Source of the DNA: Arthrobacter sp. 18067 | Lineage (GTDB): Bacteria; Actinomycetota; Actinomycetes; Actinomycetales; Micrococcaceae | Assembly: GCF_902706295.1 (NCBI RefSeq) | Contig: NZ_CACSJJ010000023.1 | Location: 20,726 to 84,725 of the forward strand | Direction of reading: 5' to 3' | Length of the DNA: 64,000 bases | Part shown: positions 31,584 to 39,843 of the stretch, piece after piece | Layout of the letters: each line of letters opens with the position of its first letter | Numbering within the stretch: the stretch's first letter is position 1 | Notes under the pieces: generated by a model | Databases searched by the model: none | What the model saw: only the letters and a program-made list of their open reading frames with translations | Told to the model about the DNA's origin: nothing | Translations under genes and position numbers: made by a program

Positions 31584-34082
31584 TCATGCGGCGGGCTCCC
31601 TGGCTACCATCTGGCGCAGCAGGCCTGCGCTTTGCGCGGGGGAGAGGCCGGGAAGATAAGCGGAGCCCACAGCGAGACCGATGGATGGCAACGCCAAGGG
31701 ATCCTGGTAATACATGTACAACGTCCGGTGCTCCGGCTGGAACCGTGACTTGAAAGCGGCCAAGGACTTAAAGCCGTACATGGGTTCGAGTGCATTTCCG
31801 AGCAACGCCAGGACCCGGTCCAGGGAACTCCGGTCACCCTCAACAACGTCAGCCCCGGCATTGGCGAGCGGCGAGCCGGACAAGGAGATCTGCGGGACTT
31901 CTTCCCTGAAATGGGTCACAGCGGAGGCAATGAGGAATTCCATGACGCCCTTGAAACCCGTGGTCCGGCGCCGCATGAAGTCCAGGGTCCATCCGGAGAT
32001 GACGCCGTTGCGGAACACAGGCAACCAACTGGTGACGCCGTGGACCAAGCCTTCATCATCCACTGCCACGCAGCAGAGCACTTCGGGATCCTTCAATTCG
32101 TTCAGGCCACCCAAGGTGAAGCCCATTTCGGGGAGGGCTTTGTCCGCTACCCATTCTTCGGAGATCTCCGCCAGTTGCGCCCTGGTGCCCGGGGGCATCG
32201 CGTGATAGGGATACCAGTGGTCCTTGATGGACAGCTTGTCCGCCCGGTTCAAGGCTGTGCGGACGTTCTGCCATTCTTTGCCCTTGAACGTCATGGCCTG
32301 GACGTTGAGGAGGGTCTCTTCCGCCACTTCCAGCTTTCGGAATCCCCTGGGAAGGAGCGGACCGTCCAGCTCCGCGGTGGCTGAATAGAAGCACGGGGTG
32401 AGACCCAGTCCGGCGCAGTGTCTCAGGAACCCCGTGGCTGCGTCCGCATGGTGTTCGTCCGCGCCGAAAGGACCGGCAACGGTAAGTGCCACGCCGTTGT
32501 GTACCTGATAAGCAACGCCGGCCTTCCGGTCCGGTGTGAACCAGTACTGGTTGTTGTCCCACAAAGCCATCCAGGACAGCGTGCCACCGCCATCGTGGAG
32601 CAACTCCCGGGTGTGGCCCAGGTCAGCTGCCGGATCCGTGGCAAGCTGCCTGAACCGCCGGAAGTTGTTCAAGACCAACACCAGGATGCAGAGCCAGATG
32701 ATGTCCCCGCCCAGACCGTACACCACGGTGCTCAACAGGCCTTGCGGGAGAGCGACGACAAAGGGAACCGGGAAGGGAACCAGGATGTGCGTTAACTGCC
32801 CGGCGAGGTCCCACAGAGTCGAGCGTCCCGGATTGCCTTCGACGAACCAGAACGCCACATAGAGAACTATCGCAGCGACGGCCAGGATCAGTGAGGTCCT
32901 GCCCAGGACCCTGTATCCGGCGTCGCTGGATTCCACCCGGAACTTGTGCCGGTTGGCCAGCAGCAACGCCACGATGATCACGGGGGCGAGAACAGCTGGG
33001 ACCGCATAAAGCAGGAGGTAACCGAAGTCGTCATCGCCCAGAGTGACGTCCGGATCAGTGATGTATTGGACGATGGACAGGACCGTCACAGCGGCCAGGT
33101 ACGCCTGGATCACGAGTGTCAGGCGGTACGCCAGGCGGCGGCCGCGGCGAAGCCCCTCGGCGCAAACCAGCAGCAAGAGGACCGGGATCAGTGTCAGGAT
33201 TGCTGCGCCGAAGCTTTGCACGCCCACGATGCTTTGCAGGGCGACGCAGTTGTTGTCGTTGTTACAGGCTTCCTTGACTTCGTCGGCGTCAGGACTGGCT
33301 TGGAGCATGACCTCCGAGACTACGGACAGGGGCCCGATTTCCCACGTCCCGGTGAGTTGCGTCAGCAAAGGTCCGACCGCGAAGACGCCCACCACGGTGC
33401 CCACCAGGAAACGGGTTTCACGGAGAGTTGAGGAATGCAGCGATCCTGCCCGGCGCCGGAGCACCAGCGATTGGACAGCCCAGCCGGCCACGGTGCCGAT
33501 CACGGCGCCCGCAAGCGCCTGGAGAGTTTGGGCCACTCCTACGAACAGGGCGAACATCAGCGTGGCGGCCAACAGCCACGTCCTTAGCCGCCGACGCCAT
33601 AGGGCGTCCAGTGCCGCCGTCGCACATCCCAGCGCGGCGGCAGCGCCGCCGTAGGAGCCCACCACGTATTCGCCACCCAGGAAACTGAGCCACTGGTCGC
33701 TGGCGTCGGTCCCGAAGGCAACCAAGGCGACAAGGACCAGGGCGCTGAGCGCTGATCCGCCTACGAAGGCGGCAAGGGCGAGCCACGGGCCCATGACGCG
33801 CTCGGCGATGCCCACGCCCACCAGGATCGCGGCAGCGCAGGCGAGGTAGTCGAGCAGGGAGGAGGCAAAGAAAGCGGACATGAATATGGACCACCAAGGT
33901 CCCGGGTCCACCGCCAATCCCAGGCCCACCTGGTCCAGCAAAGCCTCGCTGGGTCCGCTCAGCAGGCTTCCTGTCGCAGCCCCCAGAATCCACAGCAGTG
34001 CCACCAGGCCCAGCGTAAGGGGCAGTCGCCGCACTGTTGCCAAGCCGCGGACACCGCCCCGTAATCCCACAGCCGCGCTCAT
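31584..34082 (-). CDS. MprF-like phosphatidylglycerol lysyltransferase-domain membrane protein (DUF2156)
   Basis: An 832-residue protein. The first 500 residues hold a large membrane region of about 12-14 helices; its first part (residues 1-215) resembles a rhomboid-fold bundle (LDYLACAAAILVGVGIAERV, GSYGGAAAALGCATAALDAL). The C-terminal 300 residues form the DUF2156 acyltransferase domain related to MprF: DKAGVAYQVHNGVALTVAGP-like start (DRKAGVAYQVHNG), WTLDFMRRRTTGFKGVMEFL, ISLSGSPLANAGADVVEGDR and YMYYQDPLALPSIGLAVG. Related proteins attach amino acids to membrane lipids and raise resistance to cationic peptides. Transfer specificity is unknown. Confidence 0.8.
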   Translation of the reverse strand: MSAAVGLRGGVRGLATVRRLPLTLGLVALLWILGAATGSLLSGPSEALLDQVGLGLAVDPGPWWSIFMSAFFASSLLDYLACAAAILVGVGIAERVMGPWLALAAFVGGSALSALVLVALVAFGTDASDQWLSFLGGEYVVGSYGGAAAALGCATAALDALWRRRLRTWLLAATLMFALFVGVAQTLQALAGAVIGTVAGWAVQSLVLRRRAGSLHSSTLRETRFLVGTVVGVFAVGPLLTQLTGTWEIGPLSVVSEVMLQASPDADEVKEACNNDNNCVALQSIVGVQSFGAAILTLIPVLLLLVCAEGLRRGRRLAYRLTLVIQAYLAAVTVLSIVQYITDPDVTLGDDDFGYLLLYAVPAVLAPVIIVALLLANRHKFRVESSDAGYRVLGRTSLILAVAAIVLYVAFWFVEGNPGRSTLWDLAGQLTHILVPFPVPFVVALPQGLLSTVVYGLGGDIIWLCILVLVLNNFRRFRQLATDPAADLGHTRELLHDGGGTLSWMALWDNNQYWFTPDRKAGVAYQVHNGVALTVAGPFGADEHHADAATGFLRHCAGLGLTPCFYSATAELDGPLLPRGFRKLEVAEETLLNVQAMTFKGKEWQNVRTALNRADKLSIKDHWYPYHAMPPGTRAQLAEISEEWVADKALPEMGFTLGGLNELKDPEVLCCVAVDDEGLVHGVTSWLPVFRNGVISGWTLDFMRRRTTGFKGVMEFLIASAVTHFREEVPQISLSGSPLANAGADVVEGDRSSLDRVLALLGNALEPMYGFKSLAAFKSRFQPEHRTLYMYYQDPLALPSIGLAVGSAYLPGLSPAQSAGLLRQMVAREPAA

Positions 34083-34207
34083 GTGATGTCCCCTTCACCG
34101 GTCCGGCGCCGGTTACCCCGGCTGGCCACCATTCTGCCTTGCGGGACGCTGTAAGGGGAGAGGCTGGACAGTCCCGACGGCGGCGGGTCGCGTTTTGCGC
34201 GGGGGGC

Positions 34208-34387
34208 CTAGTCCCGTTTCCAGGGACCGGGGTTCACCCTGTAGAGGACGGCGGCGCCAATGACGGCACCCAGAATCGCTCCGAACAGGGCACTTCCTGC
34301 GGCGCGGCCGATGAGCGCGCCGGCAGTGGCGCCAAGCAGGGCGCCGAGGAAGAGGCCCCTGCCGTTGCGGTGCGGTTTCTTGGTCAT
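34208..34387 (-). CDS. 59-residue glycine/alanine-rich membrane protein
   Basis: A small gene read directly from the bases: MTKKPHRNGRGLFLGALLGA, then a Gly/Ala-rich hydrophobic stretch with glycine-zipper spacing (GATAGALIGRAAGSALFGAI), and ending YRVNPGPWKRD. A basic N-terminus and one or two short membrane helices are likely. It lies 23 bp after the Bcr/CflA gene on the same strand, so it is probably co-transcribed with it. YtxH-like small envelope proteins have a similar build, but no family can be named with confidence. Confidence 0.7.
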   Translation of the reverse strand: MTKKPHRNGRGLFLGALLGATAGALIGRAAGSALFGAILGAVIGAAVLYRVNPGPWKRD

Positions 34388-34410
34388 GATCTCAGCCTAC
34401 GGGTGGGTTC

Positions 34411-35640
34411 CTAATGGATGGAGGGAACGGTGCGGGGCCGGACCACCAGCCAAAGGGCGGCGATCGCTCCAGTGATGCATGCGGCCATGACGGCCCCCAT
34501 AGGGACTGCGGAGCTGACGCCCAGCCAGCCGACCACGGGAGGCACAATTCCGGCCATCATGAACTGCGATGCACCCAGGAGGGAGGCCGCCGTGCCTGCT
34601 TGGGCGCCGTGCTTGGCCAAGGACAGGACCTGAACGCACGGAAACATGAAGCCGGTTGCACAGATGTAGAACCACAACGGAATAAGAATGCCCCACAATC
34701 CCACGTGGAACAGGTCCAGAACGATGATCAGGATGGCCATGAACAGCATGAAGACCGTTGCTCCAGCCACGATCCACTGAGGGGCCACACGCCTGATCAG
34801 GCGTGAGCTGATCTGGACACCGGCAACAATGCCCAGGGAATTGATGCCGAACAGGATGCCGTATTCCTGAGGCGAAAAGCCGTAGATGTCCTGGAACAGG
34901 AAGGTCGAGGCCGAGAGGTAGGCGAACAATCCACCGAAGTTCAGGCTTCCCACCAGCACCATGCCGACAAAGATCCGGTCTGTCAGGACGGACTTGTAAC
35001 GCTGTCCCACCGTGGTGGTGGATTTGCCCCGCTGGTCGGCCGGGAGTGTTTCGCGTATGAAGAAGATGGAGGCAAGGATCACCAGCAGGCCGTAGGCGGC
35101 CAGGAAGTAGAAAATGCCCGGCCACGGGAAGGCCAGCAGCAACTGCGAGCCGATGACCGGAGCCAGGATGGGAGCCAGGCCGTTGACCAGCGACATCCGC
35201 GAGAACATCCGGACCATGGAGTAGCCGTGGAAGAGGTCCCGGACCATGGCCATGGCCACCACGCCACCGCCTGCCGCGCCGATTCCCATGAGGACACGGA
35301 ACAGGGACAGCATCCCGATGTCCGTTGCCAGCGCAGCACCGAGCGACGAACCAATGTGGACGGCTGTGGCAAGGATGAGCGGGAGACGGCGCCCCACTTT
35401 GTCGCTGAACGGTCCCACCACCAGTTGGCCAAGCCCGAAACCAACGGTGGTACCCGTCAGAGTGAGCTGGATGGCCGCAGCCGAGACGTCGAAACTTTCC
35501 TCCAGAGCCGGGAACGCCGGGAGGTAGAGGTCGATCGTGAAAGGACCCAGTGCGGTCAGGGCGCCCAGCAGGAGAATGTAGACAAGTTTTTCGCGTCGGC
35601 TCAGGGAGTCGCCCGGAGCAATGGGAGAGGTCACGATCAT
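34411..35640 (-). CDS. Bcr/CflA-family multidrug efflux MFS transporter
   Basis: A 409-residue transporter with 12 predicted helices. LTALGPFTIDLYLPAFPAL in helix 1, GQLVVGPFSDKVGRRLPLI (the MFS loop 2-3 motif) and RVLMGIGAAGGGVVAMAMVR (motif C region) are typical of Bcr/CflA drug:proton antiporters, which export bicyclomycin, chloramphenicol or sulfonamides in other bacteria. The start at 35640 is close to an inverted repeat GCCCA...TGGGC (35651-35672) in the divergent promoter region. Confidence 0.88.
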   Translation of the reverse strand: MIVTSPIAPGDSLSRREKLVYILLLGALTALGPFTIDLYLPAFPALEESFDVSAAAIQLTLTGTTVGFGLGQLVVGPFSDKVGRRLPLILATAVHIGSSLGAALATDIGMLSLFRVLMGIGAAGGGVVAMAMVRDLFHGYSMVRMFSRMSLVNGLAPILAPVIGSQLLLAFPWPGIFYFLAAYGLLVILASIFFIRETLPADQRGKSTTTVGQRYKSVLTDRIFVGMVLVGSLNFGGLFAYLSASTFLFQDIYGFSPQEYGILFGINSLGIVAGVQISSRLIRRVAPQWIVAGATVFMLFMAILIIVLDLFHVGLWGILIPLWFYICATGFMFPCVQVLSLAKHGAQAGTAASLLGASQFMMAGIVPPVVGWLGVSSAVPMGAVMAACITGAIAALWLVVRPRTVPSIH

Positions 35641-35650
35641 CTATCCTATG

Positions 35651-35672
35651 GCCCAGATCATATTTATTGGGC
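35651..35672. promoter_or_regulatory. Weak inverted repeat in the efflux/holin divergent region
   Basis: GCCCA and TGGGC flank an AT-rich core (GATCATATTTAT) just upstream of the efflux gene start. The core could include its -10 box. Arms are short, so this is only a hint of an operator. Confidence 0.25.
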
Positions 35673-35814
35673 GTATGACAGGCGCGCCGCAGTGTGGTCC
35701 CGAAAGTTCAGCAGGAACCTGAATGATAGCTTTGAGGACAGGTGTCCGCGGCTGTAGATTTCAGGCCGCGTTCGCCCTACACGATGCCCAGAGGAAAGCA
35801 GTTAGGCGGAACCC

Positions 35815-36663
35815 ATGAGTGGACGTCACACCGGCCGGACCAGTCAAGGACCAGCCATTCGTACTTTGCCGAAGACCCTCAAGCTCGTTGCACGGTTGGC
35901 CCCACGGCAAATCAATGACGAAATTGCCTTGGCCAAGGTGGAACTCAAACGCAAGGCCACGCAGGTAGGCATTGCGGGCGCCTTCTTCGGCGTTGCTCTG
36001 GTCTTCCTCACGCTTCTGGTAATCGCGCTGGTTGTTGCCGCCATCCTGGGCCTGGCAACCATCATGCCCGGCTGGCTCGCAGCGCTGATTGTCGCAGCGT
36101 TTTTCCTCCTGATCGTGGCCATCGCATCATTGATAGGCATTGCCAAGTTCAAGAAGGCCATGCCCTTGGTTCCCGAGGACACCATCCGGGGCATCAAGCA
36201 CGATCTCGGAATTGCCAAGGAAGGCTCGTCCTTCGATGAGTCGATCCTTGATCCCAACTCGCCGGCTGCCAAGGCTGCCAAAGCTGAGAAGGAAGCTGCA
36301 GCGGAGAAGGCCAAGGCCGAGAAAGCTGCGAAGGAAGCTGCAAAGGAAGCGGACGCCGTCAAGGCACCCACCGAAGCCGAACTTCGCTCGCGCCTGAAGA
36401 AGCGCCGCGAGCACCTGACAGGGGTCCGTGACGAGCTCGGCGAGCAGTTGGATGTCAAGAAGCAGGGACAGGCTTTGCTGGACAGCGCCAACGGAAAGTT
36501 CCACGAAGGCAAGGAATTCGCGACCGCCAAGCTGGCCGACATCGGAGATTCGGTGCCCGATAACCTTTCCGAACGGCTCGCTGCCCGCTGGAAGGATCTC
36601 GCAGCATTCGCAACCGCTGCCGTGGTCTTCGTGGTTGCCCTGAGGAAACTGCTGAAGAAGTAG
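35815..36663 (+). CDS. Phage-holin-family-like membrane protein with charged helical tail
   Basis: A 282-residue chromosomal protein of the Phage_holin_3_6 type, found widely outside phages. Residues 25-45 (RLAPRQINDEIALAKVELKR) are the conserved amphipathic start, followed by two membrane helices (about 52-80 and 82-108). The middle, residues 155-195, is a long Ala/Lys/Glu helix (EKEAAAEKAKAEKAAKEAAK). The tail ends in a further hydrophobic helix and basic end (RKLLKK). It probably has an envelope-structural role. A CDP-alcohol phosphatidyltransferase follows in the same direction. Confidence 0.75.
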   Translation: MSGRHTGRTSQGPAIRTLPKTLKLVARLAPRQINDEIALAKVELKRKATQVGIAGAFFGVALVFLTLLVIALVVAAILGLATIMPGWLAALIVAAFFLLIVAIASLIGIAKFKKAMPLVPEDTIRGIKHDLGIAKEGSSFDESILDPNSPAAKAAKAEKEAAAEKAKAEKAAKEAAKEADAVKAPTEAELRSRLKKRREHLTGVRDELGEQLDVKKQGQALLDSANGKFHEGKEFATAKLADIGDSVPDNLSERLAARWKDLAAFATAAVVFVVALRKLLKK

Positions 36664-36711
36664 GCCATTTTCCGAGGCACCAAACACTGACAACGAGGAA
36701 GGGGGACACGC

Positions 36712-37335
36712 GTGAGATTGATCGGTGCTGGTTCGCACCCCGACCGCCCGCAGGTTGACCACGACCTCATCTTCACTGTCCCCAACATCCTCACGGTCCT
36801 CCGCTTCATGGGTGTGCCGCTGTTCGTGTGGCTCGTCTTGTCGGAACAGGAGTACGGCTTTGCGGTCCTGGTGCTTGTCATTATGGGCAGCACCGACTGG
36901 GTGGATGGCTACATAGCCAGGCGCTTCGACCAGACCTCCAAGCTGGGCCGCATCCTGGACCCCATGGCGGACCGGGCCGCGCTCCTGGCCGTGGCATTCA
37001 CGTTGGCGATTGCCGGCGTCGTGCAGTGGTGGTACCTGGCCGCGCTGTTGGTGCCTGACGCCATCCTGGCCATTGCATCCTTGTTCTACTTCCGCAGCCA
37101 CCCGGACCTTCCCGTGAGCATTGTTGGAAAAGTCCGCACGGCACTGCTGCTGGTCGGCACCCCATTGCTCGTCCTGTCCAAGTTGCCCATTCCTTTCACC
37201 GAGGTGTACTTCGTGGTCGCTTGGACGTTCCTGGGCATCGGGCTTCTGGGCCACTGGATCGCGGCCTACAACTATTTCTGGGCCATCTTGCGTAAGGGTA
37301 AAGAATTGAAGACCGACGACGGCGGACACGGCTGA
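36712..37335 (+). CDS. CDP-alcohol phosphatidyltransferase
   Basis: A 207-residue integral membrane enzyme that joins a CDP-activated lipid head group to an alcohol (PgsA/cardiolipin synthase family). The signature D-G-x2-A-R-x8-G-x3-D-x3-D is complete in WVDGYIARRFDQTSKLGRIL followed by DPMADR. About six helices are predicted. GTG start behind GAAGGGGGAC. It shares one base (TGATG) with the next gene. Phosphatidylglycerophosphate, cardiolipin or inositol-phosphate lipid synthesis are all possible; the sequence does not decide. Confidence 0.85.
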   Translation: MRLIGAGSHPDRPQVDHDLIFTVPNILTVLRFMGVPLFVWLVLSEQEYGFAVLVLVIMGSTDWVDGYIARRFDQTSKLGRILDPMADRAALLAVAFTLAIAGVVQWWYLAALLVPDAILAIASLFYFRSHPDLPVSIVGKVRTALLLVGTPLLVLSKLPIPFTEVYFVVAWTFLGIGLLGHWIAAYNYFWAILRKGKELKTDDGGHG

Positions 37336-38240
37336 TGGTCTGGCTGGCGGTTTTTCTTGCGGTACTTGGCGCCTTCTTCCTGGCGATTGGCGCCCAACGG
37401 CAGGGCAGCGCGGTCAAAGCCGATACCGGCGGCCTTGCGCTCAGCTCCAACGGATTCCTGCGGCTCCTGCGTAATCCGCGCTGGATGCTCGGACTGCTGT
37501 TCCTTGCCCTGGGAATGGTCATGAACGCCATCGCTTTGGTCTCTGCGCCCCTCACCGTGGTCCAACCGATCGGCGCGATCGCACTGGTGATCACCACCGT
37601 GGTCAACGCCAAGGACCAGGGCCTGAGCATCAACCGCGCCACCGTCGTGGCCATCAGCGCCTGTGTCACGGGGTCGGCATTGTTCGTATTGCTGGCAGTG
37701 TTCGTCACGCAGGAGAACCACCACGTCAACGCCGAAGACGAGCTGACAATCGTTCTGCTCCTGGCCGTGGCCGTGGGAATTTTCGGGACTTTGGCCGTAA
37801 TGTTCAAGCACCGCATGAGTGCCTTCGTGTACATCCTGGGAGCCGGCGTCCTGTTCGGCTTCGTGGCCGTGCTGACCCGCATTATCGGCAAGCACCTGCT
37901 TGATCCCAATGGGCTGTTCCTGCTCAATGTCCAGTGGTACACGCTCATTGCCATTGCTGCTGCCGGAGGGCTCGGTTCCTGGTTCGTCCAGAGCGCTTAC
38001 TCAGGGGGCCCGCCGGACCTCGTCATCGCCGGCCTGACCGTCATTGACCCCATGGTGGGCATCGCCATTGGCATCGTGATCCTTGGTGAGCTTCGTCCCG
38101 ATGTCCACGCCGTGATGGCTATCGCCATGGCTGCGGCGGCTACGCTTGCTATCGTGGGGGTTATTGCCCTGAGCCGGCACCATCCGGAAGTCACCAAACG
38201 CAAGAAGGACGCGAAGGCGGCTGCCAGCAAGAAGGCCTAG
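37335..38240 (+). CDS. DMT/NIPA-like transporter
   Basis: A 301-residue protein with about nine helices and a basic lysine-rich tail. WLAVFLAVLGAFFLAIGAQR, VSAPLTVVQPIGAIALVITT and LTVIDPMVGIAIGIVILGEL mark the EamA/NIPA-like drug/metabolite transporter fold; NIPA proteins carry magnesium in eukaryotes. It is translationally linked to the phosphatidyltransferase by a one-base overlap. Substrate is unknown. Confidence 0.75.
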   Translation: MVWLAVFLAVLGAFFLAIGAQRQGSAVKADTGGLALSSNGFLRLLRNPRWMLGLLFLALGMVMNAIALVSAPLTVVQPIGAIALVITTVVNAKDQGLSINRATVVAISACVTGSALFVLLAVFVTQENHHVNAEDELTIVLLLAVAVGIFGTLAVMFKHRMSAFVYILGAGVLFGFVAVLTRIIGKHLLDPNGLFLLNVQWYTLIAIAAAGGLGSWFVQSAYSGGPPDLVIAGLTVIDPMVGIAIGIVILGELRPDVHAVMAIAMAAAATLAIVGVIALSRHHPEVTKRKKDAKAAASKKA

Positions 38241-38349
38241 GGCAGCGCTATACCTTGCGCCGCCGCTACACGCGGACCGGCAACCCGGCGACAACGCAGC
38301 AGTGCCACCATCATTGCTGTCCGCACCGTGACCATCAGGAGTTCTCCAC

Positions 38350-39546
38350 GTGACCATTCCCGACACCAACAAGCCCCTCACGATTTTGATTGCGGCAGAC
38401 ACCTACCCGCCGCACGTCAATGGCGCCGCCCAGTTCGGCTACCGCCTGGCCAAGGGGATGACGGCACGTGGGCACAATGTGCATGTGTTGGCCTGCCGAC
38501 CGGATACGGGCAAGAGCTACACGGAATTCCGTGACGAAGCCACCGTTCACCGGCTCCGTTCCCACGGCGTTTTCACGCACGAGTACTTCCGCATCTGTTT
38601 CCCGTGGGAAATCAAGAAGGAAATCAGCCTGCTGTTCGACAAGGTCCAGCCGGACGTCGTCCACATCCAGAGCCACTACATGATTGGCGAGCACGTTCTC
38701 TACGAGGCCGTGAAGCGTGGCATCAGGGTGGTCGCCACCAACCACTTCATGCCGGAGAACCTGAATCCGTTCCTGCCGTTCCCGCAGTGGTTCAAGGACA
38801 TCGTTGGCCGCATCTCCTGGAAGGACATGGGCAAGGTCATGGGCCAGGCAGACGTGGTCACCACGCCCACGCCGCTTGCCGCCAAGGCTATGCACCAGCA
38901 CGCCTTCCTTCGCAAAGTCCTGCCGCTGTCCAATGGCATCGACTCTTCGGCTTACGAGCTCCTGCCAGGTGAGACCATCGAGCCGCACCGCCATCCCACC
39001 GTGCTTTTTGCCGGACGCCTGGCCGAAGAGAAGCACGTCGACGTCCTCATTGACGCCGTAGCCAAGACTCCGCGCGCACTAAACGTGCACCTGGAAATCG
39101 TTGGCGGCGGCGAAGTCCGTCCAGCGCTGGAGGCGCAGGTAGCGAAGCTTGGGCTGGGGGATCGCGTGAGATTCCTTGGCTTGGCCAGCGATGAAGACCT
39201 GCGTGAGGCTTACATCAAGGCCGATATTTTCTGCATGCCTGGAACAGCAGAACTCCAGTCACTGGTGACCTTGGAAGCCATGTCCGCTTCCACCCCCGTG
39301 CTGCTGGCCAACGCAATGGCCCTGCCACACCTGGTCCGTGACGGCGAGAACGGCTACCTGTTCACACCCAATGACAGCACGGAGCTCGCCGCCAAGATCA
39401 CCAAGCTGGTGGAGCTTCCCCAGGACGAGTTGGAAGCAATGGGCAAGCTGAGCCGCGAGATGGTGGAGCCGCACAGCATCAACGGCACACTGCAGACATT
39501 CGAGGACCTCTACCGTGGGGCTACCTACGAGGACAAAGTGGTGTGA
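38350..39546 (+). CDS. Glycosyltransferase family 4 (GT-B)
   Basis: A 398-residue cytosolic or membrane-associated glycosyltransferase. The N-terminal acceptor domain starts ILIAADTYPPHVNGAAQFGY and has VVHIQSHYMIGEHVLYEAVK. The donor domain has VLFAGRLAEEKHVDVLIDAV, LEIVGGGEVRPALE and CMPGTAELQSLVTLEAM, where the two Glu residues of the E-x7-E motif bind the nucleotide sugar. Related actinobacterial enzymes (PimB/MgtA type) glycosylate phosphatidylinositol or diacylglycerol, which would suit the lipid gene cluster upstream. The GTG at 38350 follows AGGAGTTCTCC-like sequence. Confidence 0.85.
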   Translation: MTIPDTNKPLTILIAADTYPPHVNGAAQFGYRLAKGMTARGHNVHVLACRPDTGKSYTEFRDEATVHRLRSHGVFTHEYFRICFPWEIKKEISLLFDKVQPDVVHIQSHYMIGEHVLYEAVKRGIRVVATNHFMPENLNPFLPFPQWFKDIVGRISWKDMGKVMGQADVVTTPTPLAAKAMHQHAFLRKVLPLSNGIDSSAYELLPGETIEPHRHPTVLFAGRLAEEKHVDVLIDAVAKTPRALNVHLEIVGGGEVRPALEAQVAKLGLGDRVRFLGLASDEDLREAYIKADIFCMPGTAELQSLVTLEAMSASTPVLLANAMALPHLVRDGENGYLFTPNDSTELAAKITKLVELPQDELEAMGKLSREMVEPHSINGTLQTFEDLYRGATYEDKVV

Positions 39547-39547
39547 C

Positions 39548-39590
39548 CAAAGCACTCCGCTTTAGCTATTAGTATTGCTAGAGTGCTTTG
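39548..39590 (+). terminator. Long-stem hairpin after the glycosyltransferase gene
   Basis: CAAAGCACTC at 39548-39557 and GAGTGCTTTG at 39581-39590 are perfect 10-bp arms; TAGC/GCTA extends pairing inside. It begins two bases after the stop codon. A second nested repeat (CCCGGGACTGCT...AGCAGT..TCCGGG, 39591-39623) follows before the tRNA. Confidence 0.5.
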
Positions 39591-39629
39591 CCCGGGACTG
39601 CTGCTTTAGCAGTGGCTTCCGGGCTTCAC

Positions 39630-39703
39630 GGGGCTATAGCTCAGCTGGTTAGAGCGCGGGACTCATAATCCTAAGGTCCTCGGTTCAAGTCCGAGTAGCC
39701 CTA
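39630..39703 (+). tRNA. tRNA with CAT anticodon (elongator Met, or Ile2)
   Basis: A 74-nt cloverleaf: acceptor GGGGCTA/TAGCCCT, D-arm GCTC...GAGC, anticodon loop CTCATAA, T-arm CTCGG-TTCAAGT-CCGAG. CCA is not encoded. Base 1 with 72 is G-T and the top anticodon-stem pair is C-A with G-T next. CAT fits elongator methionine or lysidine-modified isoleucine; the GGGGCTATAGCTCAG backbone is isoleucine-like, so identity is open. Confidence 0.85.
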
Positions 39704-39715
39704 CAAATTTCACGG

Positions 39716-39758
39716 GAGCCGTGGCCGACGATACATGTTCGTCGGCCACGGCTCTTTT
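39716..39758 (+). terminator. tRNA terminator
   Basis: GAGCCGTGGCCGACGA (39716-39731) and TCGTCGGCCACGGCTC (39739-39754) pair perfectly over 16 bp with a 7-nt loop, followed by TTTTGTG. A textbook intrinsic terminator. Confidence 0.9.
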
Positions 39759-39781
39759 GTGTTCCCAGCATGGTGCGGTAT

Positions 39782-39797
39782 GTTACTGATCAGTAAC
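39782..39797. promoter_or_regulatory. Perfect 16-bp palindromic operator before the acyl-CoA dehydrogenase gene
   Basis: GTTACTGATCAGTAAC is its own reverse complement and lies 46 bp upstream of the ATG. TetR-family repressors of fatty-acid and acyl-CoA genes bind sites of this form. No regulator gene is adjacent. Confidence 0.55.
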
Positions 39798-39843
39798 TTA
39801 GTCTCAGTCTTGGTCGCAGATGACCACCCTTGAAGGAGCGAGC

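Noticed and set aside
35815..36663. Prophage remnant, suggested by a holin-family protein
   Set aside because: No other phage genes are near, and this holin-like family is common in actinobacterial chromosomes beside lipid genes.
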